This document shows, in pieces, positions 18,428-28,336 of a DNA stretch of 64,000 nt. The notes beneath the pieces are model-generated. The model was not told where the DNA came from. It did not search any database and saw only the letters and a list, made by a program, of their open reading frames with translations. This DNA comes from Seongchinamella unica (GTDB lineage: Bacteria; Pseudomonadota; Gammaproteobacteria; Pseudomonadales; Halieaceae), in assembly GCF_004354085.1 (NCBI RefSeq), contig NZ_SMSE01000002.1, forward strand, positions 992,001 through 1,056,000. Direction: 5' to 3'. The translations under genes were made by a program, and so were the position numbers. How positions within the stretch are numbered: the first letter of the stretch is position 1; each line of letters opens with the position of its first letter.

Positions 18428-19040
18428 GACCCTCGTACTTGGGCAGCCGCAGGTCAAACAGGATGGCACAGGCACGCAGGGTGAACGCGGCCACAATCGC
18501 CAGCGGCAGCGCAAATGCCGCGGTGGCCTCAAAACCGATCAACAGGGTATAGCAGGAGGCGCCCAGCAGGGCCGCAGTCACATAAATTTCAGGCCCAAGC
18601 AACACCGGCTCCTGGTTGAGCAGCGTGTCGCGAATCATGGAGCCAAAGGTGGCGGTCATCACCCCCATTCCGACGGCGACAATATCCGGCGCGCCAAGCT
18701 GCACCGCCTTGACGGCACCCAGCACACTGAACAGGGCCATGCCCACGGCGTCGGCCCACAGCAGCACCTTGTGCAGGGAATTGAATTGCGGGGCCAGGAA
18801 CCAGGTGGCCACCGCCGCACCCAGGCAGGTCCACAGGTACTGCGTATGGTGTAACCAGAACACCTCATCGGCACCCAGCAGCAGGTCTCTAACGGTACCG
18901 CCGCCGATCCCGGTAATCGTCCCAAAGAGGATAAAGCCGAGGATATCGTTGCGCTGCTCCGCCGCCGCCAGCGCGCCGCTGATGGCAAACACCGCGGTGG
19001 CGACCAGGTCGACGCTTGTGATCAGGCCACTGGTCAGCAT
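18417..19040 (-). CDS. TRIC-type (UPF0126) membrane channel protein
   Basis: A 207-residue inner-membrane protein of the YadS/UPF0126 family, now placed with trimeric intracellular cation channels. Two homologous repeats of three helices are visible, each starting with a glycine-rich segment: [18 protein letters not shown] and [18 protein letters not shown], plus a seventh helix at the C-terminus. The conserved GGGTVRD and arginine-aspartate positions match the family. Transport of potassium or another cation is likely but the substrate is not certain. It overlaps the end of sdaA, so the two are probably cotranscribed. Confidence 0.86.
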   Translation of the reverse strand: MLTSGLITSVDLVATAVFAISGALAAAEQRNDILGFILFGTITGIGGGTVRDLLLGADEVFWLHHTQYLWTCLGAAVATWFLAPQFNSLHKVLLWADAVGMALFSVLGAVKAVQLGAPDIVAVGMGVMTATFGSMIRDTLLNQEPVLLGPEIYVTAALLGASCYTLLIGFEATAAFALPLAIVAAFTLRACAILFDLRLPKYEGHGE

Positions 19041-20434
19041 TCGATGATATTCACCGGCACTTCGAGCACGTTCACCGCCAGGCCACCGCGGGCGGTTTCC
19101 TTGTACTTGTCCTGCATGTCGCGCCCGGTGTCGCGCATGGTGCGAATCACCTGGTCCAGCGACACATAGTGTTCGCCGCTGCCGCGCAGGGCCATGCGCG
19201 CGGCGCTGATGGCCTTGATGGCCCCCATGGCATTGCGCTCGATACAGGGCACCTGCACCAGTCCGCCAATCGGGTCACAGGTCAGCCCCAGGTTGTGCTC
19301 CATGGCAATCTCGGCTGCGTTTTCCACCTGCGCCGGGGTACCGCCCAGGGCATCGGCCAGCGCCCCCGCCGCCATGGAACAGGCGGAACCGACCTCCCCC
19401 TGGCAGCCGACCTCGGCGCCGGAGATGGAGGCATTGGTTTTGTAAAGAATGCCAATTGCCGCGGCGGTCAGCAGGTAGCGAACAATATCGTCCTCACTGG
19501 AGCCGCTGCAGTATTTCAGGTAGTACTTGAGGACTGCCGGGATAATGCCAGCGGCTCCGTTAGTGGGTGCGGTAACCACCCTGCCACCGGCCGCGTTTTC
19601 CTCGTTCACCGCCAGGGCATAAAGTGTCACCCAGTCCATGGTATTCAGCGATGGGTCCCCCAGGGCGTTCTGTTCACTCTTCAACTGACGGTGCAATTGA
19701 GCAGCCCGGCGCTTTACTTTCAGGCCACCGGGCATAATGCCCTCGGTAGCTATCCCGCGCGAGATACAGGCATCCATGACCTGCCAGATCTGCAGTAACT
19801 GCTGACGGATATCACTTTCCCTGCGCCAGACTTTCTCATTTTCCAGCATCAGCGCACTGATGGACAAACCACTGTGCCTGCACTGCTCCAGTAGTTCCTC
19901 GGCGGTGGTAAATCCATAGGGTAAGGGGGTGGAATCTTCGACAATGACATCCGCACCGGCCGCCTCCTCGTCGACGATAAAGCCGCCACCGACCGAGTAG
20001 TAAACACACTGGGCCAGTAAATCTCCGCTACCGTTCCAGGCGGTAAAGCGCAGCCCGTTGGCGTGGTAAGGCAGCGACTCGTTGCGATGCATGACCAGGT
20101 CGTCGCGATAGCTGAAGGCGATGGGCTTGCTACCGAGCAGATTCAGCGAGCCGCCCTCGCGGATGGCCGCCACCCGCCCGGCAATGTCGTCGACGTCGAC
20201 GGTTTCCGGCAATTCACCTTCCAGTCCCATCAGGATCGCCTTGGGGGAGCCGTGGCCCGCGCCGGTAGCGCCAAGAGAGCCGTAGAGTTCCGCACAGACG
20301 CGCTCACAGCCCGCCAGGCTTCCCTCGTCCTGCAGTCGTGCGGCGAACATCCGGGCGGCATGCATGGGACCCACGGTGTGCGAGCTGGATGGCCCTATGC
20401 CGATTTTGAATAAATCGAAAACACTGATGGACAT
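19034..20434 (-). CDS. sdaA: L-serine ammonia-lyase, iron-sulfur type
   Basis: A 466-residue single-chain L-serine dehydratase that deaminates serine to pyruvate and ammonia in the cytosol using a [4Fe-4S] cluster. The N-terminal beta domain opens with [22 protein letters not shown] and the catalytic alpha domain carries the cluster cysteines in the CSMAAG and [14 protein letters not shown] segments. The C-terminus [17 protein letters not shown] matches SdaA closely and its length is standard. It is the first gene of a minus-strand group with the TRIC-type channel and ychJ. Confidence 0.94.
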   Translation of the reverse strand: MSISVFDLFKIGIGPSSSHTVGPMHAARMFAARLQDEGSLAGCERVCAELYGSLGATGAGHGSPKAILMGLEGELPETVDVDDIAGRVAAIREGGSLNLLGSKPIAFSYRDDLVMHRNESLPYHANGLRFTAWNGSGDLLAQCVYYSVGGGFIVDEEAAGADVIVEDSTPLPYGFTTAEELLEQCRHSGLSISALMLENEKVWRRESDIRQQLLQIWQVMDACISRGIATEGIMPGGLKVKRRAAQLHRQLKSEQNALGDPSLNTMDWVTLYALAVNEENAAGGRVVTAPTNGAAGIIPAVLKYYLKYCSGSSEDDIVRYLLTAAAIGILYKTNASISGAEVGCQGEVGSACSMAAGALADALGGTPAQVENAAEIAMEHNLGLTCDPIGGLVQVPCIERNAMGAIKAISAARMALRGSGEHYVSLDQVIRTMRDTGRDMQDKYKETARGGLAVNVLEVPVNIIEC

Positions 20435-20484
20435 GGTCTGTGATGCCTTTCGGGAATCGGCGTGCTGCAGGGTATCAGGCTGAT

Positions 20485-21234
20485 TCAGCTGCCGTAGTGC
20501 TGATCAAGGTAGTCGAGGATGTCTGCGGATTCAAACAGTCCCTGATCGGTATTGGGGTCAAACAGGTAGGGAATGGATAACTTGCCCTCCCGCGCCAGCA
20601 GGTGCCGTCGGTTGTCCAGTTCACTTTTCGGGGTAATGTCCAGGGCGCTGCGCACCGGCGGGAACAACCACTCGCTGGCCAGGGTGCGCCCACAGTTGCG
20701 CACGATGTAGGGGATCTCCATTTCACAGAGTTTTTCCCGCACCAACCGCGCATAGGGGCTGGATTCAAAGCTGTAAAGCTCCAGCAATTCCGCCGGCTCT
20801 TTCCCCGGCCTGGCCCGCATGCCCCGGTGCAGCCGCGGCGCACTGGCCAGCATCGAGCCCAGGGTCTGCAGGCGACCCGGCTTCCACTTCAGCGGCAGGC
20901 CACTACCGTAGGTATCGAACAGGTAGGTCACTATATCCAGGGACTCGTACATCTCCACCCCGGTGTTGGGATCGACCAGGTAGGGAAACTGGGCCTTGCC
21001 GCCCCGCTCCACCAGCTCCGGGCGGAAACGCGCACCGTTTTTGGGGCACGGCAGGATCAGGGCATCGAGGTCCAGTTCGGTGAGGGCCTCGCGCACCAGC
21101 CGGCAGTAGGGGCAGTTTTCGATGTCATAGAGCTGCAGAAGCTTTGCCGGCTTGTCGGTGTTGACCCTGCTCTGGATGCCGTTGGTGGGGCGGATGAGGG
21201 TGGAGATCAGGGAGGTAGTGGTATTGAGTAGCAT
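20485..21234 (-). CDS. Tandem glutaredoxin/GST N-terminal domain protein
   Basis: About 249 residues containing two thioredoxin-fold GST_N domains in tandem. The first has [17 protein letters not shown] with a full CPYC redox motif; the second has [17 protein letters not shown], in which both cysteines are replaced (SPYA). Each domain later has the (F/I)PYLVDPN(T) cis-proline segment and an ESxDI(V/L)xYL motif. There is no GST_C domain. One half may be redox-active and the other a structural or glutathione-binding partner. The start at 21234 is preferred because the alternative ATG at 21252 lies within a repeat element. Confidence 0.8.
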   Translation of the reverse strand: MLLNTTTSLISTLIRPTNGIQSRVNTDKPAKLLQLYDIENCPYCRLVREALTELDLDALILPCPKNGARFRPELVERGGKAQFPYLVDPNTGVEMYESLDIVTYLFDTYGSGLPLKWKPGRLQTLGSMLASAPRLHRGMRARPGKEPAELLELYSFESSPYARLVREKLCEMEIPYIVRNCGRTLASEWLFPPVRSALDITPKSELDNRRHLLAREGKLSIPYLFDPNTDQGLFESADILDYLDQHYGS

Positions 21235-21239
21235 TGTCT

Positions 21240-21453
21240 CTTGTTCCGTCATTCCCGCGCAGGCGGAATCCAGCGGCTGGCGATCCAGTGGCTGGATGGG
21301 TTTGGGTAGTGAAGTCTACTGGATTCCGGTATGCCGGAACACCGCCTTCGCGGGAATGACGAAGAGGAGCGCGGGAATGACGAAGAGGAGCGCGGGAATG
21401 ACGAAGGGGAGCGCGGGTGTTCTGTGGATTCCGGCGTGCGCCGGAATGACAGG
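21240..21453. repeat. Cluster of GCGGGAATGAC-type repeats with a 21-base tandem array
   Basis: The block between the GST-like gene and gltX holds several copies of the inverted-repeat family built on GGATTCCGG and CGGGAATGAC. From 21350 to about 21419 a 21-base unit, CGGGAATGACGAAGAGGAGCG-like, is repeated in tandem three times (at 21351, 21372, 21393) with a fourth partial copy at 21414. A separate inverted pair, GGATTCCGGCGTGCG with CGCCGGAATGAC, lies at 21426-21450. The repeats sit in the 5' region of the GST gene and the 3' region of gltX, and resemble dispersed chromosomal repeats seen in many proteobacteria. Confidence 0.8.
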
Positions 21454-21474
21454 GAAGTAAATGATAGGGGCTGG

Positions 21475-22956
21475 TTACAGCCCCTGGTATTCCTTCTCCA
21501 GGCGCTTCATCCCCTTCTTGGACACACCGCCGAGCACATCGATCGCGTGGCGCAGGCGGGCGCGGCTCATGTCGGGGCCCAGCATTTCCATGGAATCCAC
21601 CACCGAAAAGCTGGCGCTGGTGCCGGCGATGGCAACAAAAATCGGCGCCAGGAAATCCTTGACCTTGACCCCGGTGGCATCCGCCACGGCTTTCAGCTCA
21701 TCCCAGATATTGTCGCGGTTCCACTGTTGCAGGGCTTCCATGCGCCAGAGAGCAAACTGCAGGCCCTTGACCACGTCATCCCGCTCACCCTTGACCGCAG
21801 CAAAACTCTCCTCGGTGATGGGCAGGGTGCCGGACACCAGGAAGCTTGCCAGGGGCGCGAAATCGCTCAGGGTCTCCATGCGCTTCTGCGCATGGGGCAG
21901 CACTTTCATCAGGTTGGCCTCGTTGTAGGCCCAGGCAATGAGCCGCTGGGCCAGCGCCTGCTCATCCAGGTCTTCTCGAATCCACAGGCCATTGAGCCAG
22001 GACAGTTTCTCCACATCGAAAATGGGGCCGCCCAGGGATACCCGCTGAATGTCAAAGTTCTCCACCATCTGCTGCAGGGTGAACTTTTCACTCTCGTCGG
22101 GCATCGACCAGCCCATGCGGCCCAGGTAGTTGAGCAGTGCCTCGGGCAAGTAGCCCATGCGCTGGTAATACAGGATACTGGTGGGGTTCTTGCGCTTGGA
22201 CAGCTTGGACTTGTCCGGGTTGCGCAGCAGCGGCAGGTGGCACAGCTGAGGCATGTCCCAGCCAAAGTATTCATAGAGCAGTTTGTGCTTGGGCGCAGAA
22301 TTGATCCACTCTTCGCCGCGAATCACGTGGGTGATACCCATCAGGTGATCGTCCACCACATTGGCCAGGTGGTAGGTCGGCATGCCGTCGGACTTGAGCA
22401 GTATCTGGGCGTCCACCATGCCCCAGTCCAGTTCTATGCTGCCGCGCAGCATATCATCCACCACACAGGCCCCCGCTTCCTCGGGCACCATCATGCGCAT
22501 CACGTAGGGCTCGCCGGCGGCGCGACGCTTCTCGACCTCTTCCTCAGGCAGATACAGGTCCGAGGGCTTCAGCGCATTGCTGTTGCCGGCTTCACGCCGC
22601 GCCTCCCGCAGCTCATCCAGTTCCGCCGCGGTGCGATAACAGATAAAGGCCTTGCCGGCGTCCACCAGTTGCCGGGCATACTCGCCGTAAATCTCCATGC
22701 GCTCGCTTTGCCGGTAGGGTCCGTGATCACCACCCACGTCCGGGCCCTCATCCCAGTTCAGACCCAGCCAGTTGAGGGAATCCAGAATGGCCTGCTCCGA
22801 TTCCGGTGTGCTGCGAACCTGGTCGGTATCCTCGATACGCAACAGGAACTGACCGCCGTGGGCGCGGGCAAAACACAGGTTGAACAGGGCGATATAGGCG
22901 GTCCCGACGTGGGGGTCTCCGGTCGGTGAAGGCGCAACGCGGGTGCGAACGGTCAT
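21475..22956 (-). CDS. gltX: Glutamate--tRNA ligase
   Basis: A 493-residue class I aminoacyl-tRNA synthetase that charges tRNA-Glu in the cytosol. The HIGH-type signature is [14 protein letters not shown] near residues 8-21, and the KMSKS-type loop is [13 protein letters not shown]. The catalytic N-terminal half and the helical anticodon-binding C-terminal half are complete, ending at KEYQGL. The start at 22956 is chosen over 22974 because CAGGATA provides a ribosome binding site and the family begins [13 protein letters not shown]. Confidence 0.95.
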   Translation of the reverse strand: MTVRTRVAPSPTGDPHVGTAYIALFNLCFARAHGGQFLLRIEDTDQVRSTPESEQAILDSLNWLGLNWDEGPDVGGDHGPYRQSERMEIYGEYARQLVDAGKAFICYRTAAELDELREARREAGNSNALKPSDLYLPEEEVEKRRAAGEPYVMRMMVPEEAGACVVDDMLRGSIELDWGMVDAQILLKSDGMPTYHLANVVDDHLMGITHVIRGEEWINSAPKHKLLYEYFGWDMPQLCHLPLLRNPDKSKLSKRKNPTSILYYQRMGYLPEALLNYLGRMGWSMPDESEKFTLQQMVENFDIQRVSLGGPIFDVEKLSWLNGLWIREDLDEQALAQRLIAWAYNEANLMKVLPHAQKRMETLSDFAPLASFLVSGTLPITEESFAAVKGERDDVVKGLQFALWRMEALQQWNRDNIWDELKAVADATGVKVKDFLAPIFVAIAGTSASFSVVDSMEMLGPDMSRARLRHAIDVLGGVSKKGMKRLEKEYQGL

Positions 22957-23034
22957 GGCTATCCTGGGGGTCATTTTCGAGAGCGGCGATTATACGGCCT
23001 ACAGGGGTTAAATCCCACCGCTACAGGACCCTAT

Positions 23035-23820
23035 TCAGGCTATCTCTAGCGCCTGTTCCTCCACTACCGGGGACCAGCCAAAGCGCTCCACCAGCCGGGC
23101 AAAGCTGTCACCCAGCGGGGCCCGTAACGCCAGGGCGTCACCGCTGAGCGGGTGCCGTAAGGTCATGGCGGTACAGGCGAGCAGCAGGCGGTCACAATCG
23201 AGCTGCGTCTGGAAGAAGCGGTTGTGTACGCCCTTGCCATACTTGGCGTCGCCAATCATCGGGTAGCCCAGGTGCTTCATATGGCGCCGGAGCTGGTGTT
23301 TTCGCCCCTGCCGGGGCTGCAGCGCAACCAGTGAATAACGGCTTTGCGGGTAGCGGTCCACCGCGAAGGGAAGCTCCACTGTGGCCAGTCGGCGATAGGC
23401 CGTTTGCGCCTCGCGGGCTGGCGGCTCTGCCTGTCGGTGTCGGTCAGCGAGTTTATCGGGCCGGTCCCTGATGGCATGGTCTATCAGCCCCTGTTGCGGG
23501 CACCAGCCCCTGACAACGGCAAGGTACTGCTTGTTGACCGCGTGAGCTGAAAACTGTGCCGAGAGTTCCCGGGCGATTGCGGGTGACAGCGCAAACAACA
23601 GGACACCGGAGGTGGGTTTGTCCAGGCGGTGGACGGGATACACCCGTTGGCCGATCTGGTTGCGCACCAGCTGCAGGGCAAACCGGGTTTCATGCCGGTC
23701 AATCGGGCTGCGATGCACCAGCAGGCCACCGGGCTTGTTCACCGCCACCAGGTGGTCGTCGCGGTAGATGACCGGGAGCGATTCGGTGGCGTCAGTAGGT
23801 GTCGAAATAGGCCTGGACAT
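23035..23820 (-). CDS. truC: tRNA pseudouridine(65) synthase TruC
   Basis: A 261-residue RluA-family pseudouridine synthase. The catalytic signature HRLDKPTSGVLLFAL (Asp in HRLDK) is present, after NKPGGLLVHRSP and before the KQYLAVVRGW segment, and GRKHQLRRHMKHLGYPMIGD matches the family's RNA-binding motif, with the HQLRRH form typical of TruC. The likely target is U65 in tRNA-Ile and tRNA-Asp, as in E. coli. The start overlaps the asparaginase 3' end by 29 bases. Assignment as TruC rather than RluC or RluD rests on size and this motif. Confidence 0.88.
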   Translation of the reverse strand: MSRPISTPTDATESLPVIYRDDHLVAVNKPGGLLVHRSPIDRHETRFALQLVRNQIGQRVYPVHRLDKPTSGVLLFALSPAIARELSAQFSAHAVNKQYLAVVRGWCPQQGLIDHAIRDRPDKLADRHRQAEPPAREAQTAYRRLATVELPFAVDRYPQSRYSLVALQPRQGRKHQLRRHMKHLGYPMIGDAKYGKGVHNRFFQTQLDCDRLLLACTAMTLRHPLSGDALALRAPLGDSFARLVERFGWSPVVEEQALEIA

Positions 23821-24856
23821 CCGCCGGCAGGTCGGTTTTGGTGAGCACCAATTTCAATAACACCCGGGATTGGGCCGGGTTCAATTCACCCGATGCCACC
23901 GTCCCCAGTGCATCGTCGTCAATCTCTATGTTGCGGCCCACGGTACCGCTGGTCACCCGGGTGGATCGAACCACCACGACGTTTTTCTTCCTGGCTCGCT
24001 CGAGTGCGGCCAGGGCGGCGGCGGTCATATTGCCGTTACCCACCCCAGCGGTCACGATGCCCTTGGCGCCATTGGCGACCGCTGCATCGATCAAGTCAGG
24101 GGACACACCGGCAGAAATGTAAATAATGTCCACCCGCGGCAGCGACGCCAGACCGGTAATGGAGAACTCTGAGTCAAGGGTGTGCAGGCGATAAGGGCGG
24201 CGATAGTAGCGGTTCTGGCCGTACAGGGTCGCCCCCATCAGCCCCCGTTCGGCAGACACAAAGGTCTGCACATCGGTGGTGCTGGTCTTGGTCATGCCCC
24301 GGGCGCCGTGGATGTCGTCGTTGATCACCACCAGCACGCCCCTGCCCCGGGCGTTGGGATCTGCCGCCACCGCGACGGCGTTATAAATATTCAGGGGGCC
24401 ATCGGCGGACAGTGCCGTCGCCGGCCGCATGGCGGCTGTCATTACTACCGGTTTGTCGCTGTTTACCACCAAATTCAGGAAGTAGGCTGTTTCTTCGATG
24501 GTATCCGTGCCATGGGTGATCACAATGCCGTCGACCTCGTCCTCCGCCAGCCGGTCGTTAACCCGCCTGGCCAGCTGTAACCAGACTGCATCGTTCATGT
24601 CCTGGCTGCCGATGTTGGCCACCTGTTCGCCACTGACATTTGCCAGTTCCGACAGCTGCGGTACGGCCTTGATCAGGGTCTCAACGCCCACCTCGGCCGA
24701 CGTGTAGCCGGCCTGGGTCTCCGTCGCCGCGGCGCCGGCAATGGTGCCTCCCGTTGCCAGGATTACGATGTTCGGTTTCATGTGTTCTCCCGCCACTGTG
24801 ACAGCGGCATTGACCAGCATGCAGGCCAATACCAGGCTTTTGCTGAACGCGTTCAT
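23792..24856 (-). CDS. L-asparaginase, type II-like (secreted)
   Basis: A 354-residue asparaginase/glutaminase that hydrolyses L-asparagine to aspartate and ammonia. A signal peptide (residues ~1-23, ending VTVAG) points to the periplasm. Both active-site clusters are present: ATGGTIAG with T38, AGYTSA with the nucleophile-activating Y51, and HGTDT with T117/D118; SADGPLN and later lysine match the family. The start at 24856 gives the signal peptide. A perfect 14-base palindrome lies immediately upstream. The 3' end overlaps truC by 29 bases. Confidence 0.92.
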   Translation of the reverse strand: MNAFSKSLVLACMLVNAAVTVAGEHMKPNIVILATGGTIAGAAATETQAGYTSAEVGVETLIKAVPQLSELANVSGEQVANIGSQDMNDAVWLQLARRVNDRLAEDEVDGIVITHGTDTIEETAYFLNLVVNSDKPVVMTAAMRPATALSADGPLNIYNAVAVAADPNARGRGVLVVINDDIHGARGMTKTSTTDVQTFVSAERGLMGATLYGQNRYYRRPYRLHTLDSEFSITGLASLPRVDIIYISAGVSPDLIDAAVANGAKGIVTAGVGNGNMTAAALAALERARKKNVVVVRSTRVTSGTVGRNIEIDDDALGTVASGELNPAQSRVLLKLVLTKTDLPADVQAYFDTY

Positions 24857-24861
24857 AAAGA

Positions 24862-24875
24862 TTCTCAGCTGAGAA
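24862..24875. promoter_or_regulatory. Palindrome over the asparaginase leader
   Basis: TTCTCAGCTGAGAA is a perfect 14-base palindrome located 6-19 bases upstream of the asparaginase start, overlapping where a ribosome binding site would be. It may be an operator or an mRNA hairpin limiting translation, but no regulator is indicated. Confidence 0.5.
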
Positions 24876-25019
24876 GGCAATGTCGATGCAGTATCAAGGA
24901 ATTGTGAGCGGTGCTCAAGGCTTGCGATCAAACACGCGAGGAGGCTGCTGGCAGCCCCGTGCCTGGAAGATGAATGACGGATAAGGTCTGATGAGAGCGA
25001 CGGTAAAAGTCAGCCGCGA

Positions 25020-25040
25020 CCCCGGAAGATATCTCCGGGG
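25020..25040. repeat. Near-perfect palindromic hairpin between genes
   Basis: CCCCGGA and TCCGGGG (25020-25026 and 25034-25040) flank AGATATC, forming a stable stem downstream of the DUF3718-like gene. No T run follows on either strand, so it is a transcript-end hairpin at best. The remaining 24876-25107 sequence shows no gene. Confidence 0.5.
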
Positions 25041-25107
25041 CCAGGGAAAAAGCACACTAATACGCTGGGTGATACACGCAGCGCCCGGGGTTTGCCCCGA
25101 TGCTATA

Positions 25108-25464
25108 TCAGTCGTTAATGCTGCCGACCTGCTCGACAGTGACGACTCCCTCGCGACCAAACTTCGGCGCAAGGTACTGGCTGACATCCTCGGCGCCCAT
25201 AGTGAACGCGAATTCATCGAGACCCATGTCATTGCACTCGTAGAGCAGATGAGAGCGTTCCAGCAGCGTCCGCCGCTCATGTCGCAGTGCGTGTTTCAAT
25301 CCATGCACATCGTCGTAGACGATTGACATGCATATATCCCTGGCGGAGATCTCACCCTCGTAGATGTAGACCACTGTTCCGTTCTGGTCACCGTGGCCCC
25401 AGACCGCGCCCGCGCCAACCATTGCCAAAACACCCACTGTCCTTAACGCTACTTGCTTAACCAT
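25108..25464 (-). CDS. DUF3718-like secreted small protein
   Basis: A 118-residue protein with a signal peptide (residues 1-23, ending GAVWG). The mature part resembles DUF3718, a small family of unknown role in marine gammaproteobacteria: it has two cysteines, in DICMSIVYDD and LLYECNDMG, that probably form a disulfide, and the LDEFAFTMGAEDVSQYL segment typical of the family. The start at 25464 is chosen for the signal peptide. It is transcribed in the same direction as the winged-helix gene upstream, 176 bases away. No function can be proposed. Confidence 0.65.
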   Translation of the reverse strand: MVKQVALRTVGVLAMVGAGAVWGHGDQNGTVVYIYEGEISARDICMSIVYDDVHGLKHALRHERRTLLERSHLLYECNDMGLDEFAFTMGAEDVSQYLAPKFGREGVVTVEQVGSIND

Positions 25465-25640
25465 TTGCCAGTCTCCTGTCCCGTTTAACCGGATGACAAA
25501 ATCCGTCTGTCCAGTATTGAACATTGCGCTACACTGAAGACCACTACATGCAGCAGTCACGGATACTAATAATTTGAAGGGGATTAAGCCTGATCGAGAG
25601 GGGATATTGTGTTGATTTTTTTCTTTGCAAAGGCCGACGA

Positions 25641-26108
25641 TTACCTCAGGGTAAAGAAATCGGACGCTACTCCCAGCGCAGAGAGCATCAGGAAAATAAC
25701 CGCGGCAGTGATCAGCAGGTTAACCGCGGTCTTGGGAGAATCGCCAGCCGACTGCGGCTGATATTCAGTGTGTGACGAGGCAGAACAGTGCCCGGGCGTG
25801 ACCTCTTCGACGGGGCCGTTAAAGCGGTAGCCTTTCTTCGCTATGGTTTCGATCAGATGCCGCTGATCTCTGTCTGCCAGTTGTGCGCGAAGTAGCGAGA
25901 CACAGCGGGTTACGCTTTCGTCGCTGGCGTAACGACCCTTCCAGGCCTCAGCAACCAGTGTATCTTTCGACACCACCTCGCCCCTGTGCCTTATCAAACA
26001 GGCCAACACACTGCTGACCTGGGGCTGCAGATGTGTCGCCATTCCGCGGACACGGATCTCGCTGGCATCAGTATCAAAATCCACTTCACCGATACGATAG
26101 ACCATCAT
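25641..26108 (-). CDS. Membrane-anchored winged-helix (ToxR/CadC-like) regulator without sensor domain
   Basis: A 155-residue protein with an N-terminal OmpR-type winged helix (about 3-95; ending with IETIAKKGYRF, the family's characteristic wing segment), a short linker and a single hydrophobic segment at 128-148 (VNLLITAAVIFLMLSAL). Only about seven residues follow the membrane segment, so unlike ToxR or CadC there is no periplasmic sensing domain. It would be a cytoplasmic DNA-binding protein tethered to the inner membrane, perhaps sensing through a partner. Its target is unknown; the neighbouring secreted DUF3718-like gene is a candidate. An ATG three bases downstream could also be the start. 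Confidence 0.75.
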   Translation of the reverse strand: MMVYRIGEVDFDTDASEIRVRGMATHLQPQVSSVLACLIRHRGEVVSKDTLVAEAWKGRYASDESVTRCVSLLRAQLADRDQRHLIETIAKKGYRFNGPVEEVTPGHCSASSHTEYQPQSAGDSPKTAVNLLITAAVIFLMLSALGVASDFFTLR

Positions 26109-26371
26109 AGGTCACCCATTCGCACTGTGGTGGTGATGCACCACAAAGTATAGCAATCTGGCGGCGAGCCACCATATAAGGCGCTCTGATGCTTAAACCA
26201 TTTTGGCCTATCGAAAGACTTCCATTTAAGTAAAAAGCATAAATCCACAGGGCAGACCGGGTTATGTATTTCCGCTCCGCCTTCCCTGCCGAAAAATTTC
26301 GCAACGGCCGGAATCCAATGCAGGGTCGACTTCAGTTAGAATTGCCGCTGGATTCAACAAGCGCGCCCTCC

Positions 26372-27361
26372 ATGACAAACGCACTCACAACGTCCCGTCG
26401 ATTTTCCATTGCCCCGATGATGGACTGGTCGGATCACCACTGCCGGTTCTTCTGGCGGCTGCTGACAAAACAGGCGCTGCTGTATACCGAGATGGTCACC
26501 ACCGGTGCCCTGATTCACGGCGACCGGGAGCGCTTCCTCCACTTCAACCCCGAGGAGCACCCGGTGGCCCTGCAACTTGGCGGCAGCAATCCCGGGGAAC
26601 TGGCCCGCTGCGCCCGCTGGGCCGAGGACTGGCAATACGACGAGGTCAACCTCAATTGCGGCTGTCCCTCGGACCGGGTGCAGTCCGGGATGTTCGGCGC
26701 CTGCCTGATGGCGCAACCGCAGCTGGTGGCCGATTGCGTGAAGGCCATGTGTGACAGCACGGCCCTGCCGGTCACGGTCAAGCACCGTATCGGCATCGAC
26801 GACATGGAGTCCTACCAGCAGCTGCTGGATTTTGTCGCCCCGGTGGCCGAAGCGGGTTGCAGGGTATTCATCGTGCACGCGCGCAAGGCCTGGCTGCAGG
26901 GGCTGTCGCCGAAGGAAAATCGCGAGATACCGCCGCTGAACTACCCCTGGGTATACCGCCTCAAACAGGATATGCCGGCGCTCGAGGTCGTTATCAATGG
27001 CGGCATCCAGACGCTTGAGCAGTGCCGGCAACACCTCGAGCGGGTTGACGGGGTAATGATCGGGCGCGAGGCCTACCAGAACCCGTGGATGCTCGCCCAG
27101 GTAGACGCGCAGCTGTACGGGATAGACAAATCCCCAGTTTCCCGCGAAGATGTGATCGTCCAGTTGCTGCCCTACGTGGAACGGCAACTGGCTCGTGGTG
27201 TTCACCTGAATCACATTACCCGGCACATTCTGGGGCTCTACCAGAGTGTTCCCGGGGCACGTAAATTCCGGCGGCACCTGAGTGAAAACGCCTACAGGAA
27301 GGACGCGGGGCTGGCCGTCTTGACCGACGCTCTGGCCATGGTAAAACCGGCCGCCGCCTGA
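26372..27361 (+). CDS. dusA: tRNA-dihydrouridine synthase A
   Basis: About 329 residues forming an FMN-dependent dihydrouridine synthase that reduces U20/U20a in tRNA. The family start SRRFSIAPMMDWSDHHCRFF is clear, as are NLNCGCPSDRVQSGMFGACL with the catalytic cysteine and INGGIQTLEQC near the FMN phosphate site. Later, the helical domain ends with RKFRRHLSENAYRKDAG. The ATG at 26372 is chosen because it precedes this core closely; ATG 26318 and 26264 are in frame and cannot be excluded, the former having a weak GGAA upstream. It is 21 bases before tal. Confidence 0.92.
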   Translation: MTNALTTSRRFSIAPMMDWSDHHCRFFWRLLTKQALLYTEMVTTGALIHGDRERFLHFNPEEHPVALQLGGSNPGELARCARWAEDWQYDEVNLNCGCPSDRVQSGMFGACLMAQPQLVADCVKAMCDSTALPVTVKHRIGIDDMESYQQLLDFVAPVAEAGCRVFIVHARKAWLQGLSPKENREIPPLNYPWVYRLKQDMPALEVVINGGIQTLEQCRQHLERVDGVMIGREAYQNPWMLAQVDAQLYGIDKSPVSREDVIVQLLPYVERQLARGVHLNHITRHILGLYQSVPGARKFRRHLSENAYRKDAGLAVLTDALAMVKPAAA

Positions 27362-27382
27362 GCCGCAGAACAGGAATCAACA

Positions 27383-28336
27383 GTGACAAGCAAACTAGAT
27401 CAACTCAGGGCCATGACCGACGTGGTGGCCGATACCGGCGACATCGAGGCCATCCGCCGCTTCCAGCCACTGGACGCCACGACCAATCCCTCATTACTGC
27501 TCAAGGCAGCCGCGCTGCCCCACTACGCCGAGTTGCTCGACAAGGCGAAAGCATGGGCGACGGCACAGGGCGGCTCCGATGCGGAGCAACTGGCCAACTG
27601 CTGCGACCGTTTCGCCGTCGACGTCGGCAAGGAGATCCTGGCGATTATTCCCGGAAGAATCTCCACCGAAGTGGATGCCAGGTTGTCCTTCGACGCCACC
27701 GCCACCCGGGAACGTGCCCGTAAGCTGATCGGCATGTACGAGGAGGCCGGCATTGGCCGCGAACGCATCCTGATCAAAACGGCGTCTACCTGGGAGGGCA
27801 TCCGCGCCGCCGCCGAGCTGGAGAAAGAAGGCATCAACTGCAACCTCACCCTGTTGTTCGGCTTTGGCCAGGCGGCAGCCTGTGCCGACGCCGGGGTTTT
27901 TCTCATCTCTCCTTTTGTCGGCCGTATCCTGGACTGGTACAAGGCCAACACCGAACTGGATATCGAGACCCCGCAGGACGATCCCGGGGTGCAGTCGGTC
28001 AGCCTTATTTACAATTACTACAAGACCCACGGCTACCAGACCGTGGTGATGGGCGCCAGCTTCCGCAATACCGGCGAAATCGAAGCCCTGGCCGGCTGTG
28101 ACCGGCTGACCATCAGTCCGGCCCTGCTGGAGGAACTGGCGGCGGATAAAGGGGAACTGCCGCGTCAGCTGCAGGCGCACAGCGTCGCTTCCACGGCAGA
28201 CAGACAGAACCCCAGTGAAGGCGAGTTCCGCTACGCCCTCAACGCCGACGCCATGGCCACAGAAAAACTGGCGGAAGGCATTCGCAATTTTGTCGGCGAC
28301 CAGATCAAACTGGAACAACTGATCAGCACGCGATGA
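27383..28336 (+). CDS. tal: Transaldolase
   Basis: A 317-residue class I transaldolase of the TalB type, acting in the non-oxidative pentose phosphate pathway to transfer dihydroxyacetone units. The Schiff-base lysine is K132 in [12 protein letters not shown], and the N-terminal signature [13 protein letters not shown] (31-43) and [32 protein letters not shown] stretches are intact; length is typical. It starts with GTG and its stop codon overlaps the following start (ATGA), indicating coupled translation with the TerB-like gene. Confidence 0.95.
   Translation: MTSKLDQLRAMTDVVADTGDIEAIRRFQPLDATTNPSLLLKAAALPHYAELLDKAKAWATAQGGSDAEQLANCCDRFAVDVGKEILAIIPGRISTEVDARLSFDATATRERARKLIGMYEEAGIGRERILIKTASTWEGIRAAAELEKEGINCNLTLLFGFGQAAACADAGVFLISPFVGRILDWYKANTELDIETPQDDPGVQSVSLIYNYYKTHGYQTVVMGASFRNTGEIEALAGCDRLTISPALLEELAADKGELPRQLQAHSVASTADRQNPSEGEFRYALNADAMATEKLAEGIRNFVGDQIKLEQLISTR

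Noticed and set aside
21350-21419. CRISPR-like 21-base repeats
   Set aside because: The units are contiguous tandem repeats without spacers, and belong to a common dispersed repeat type.
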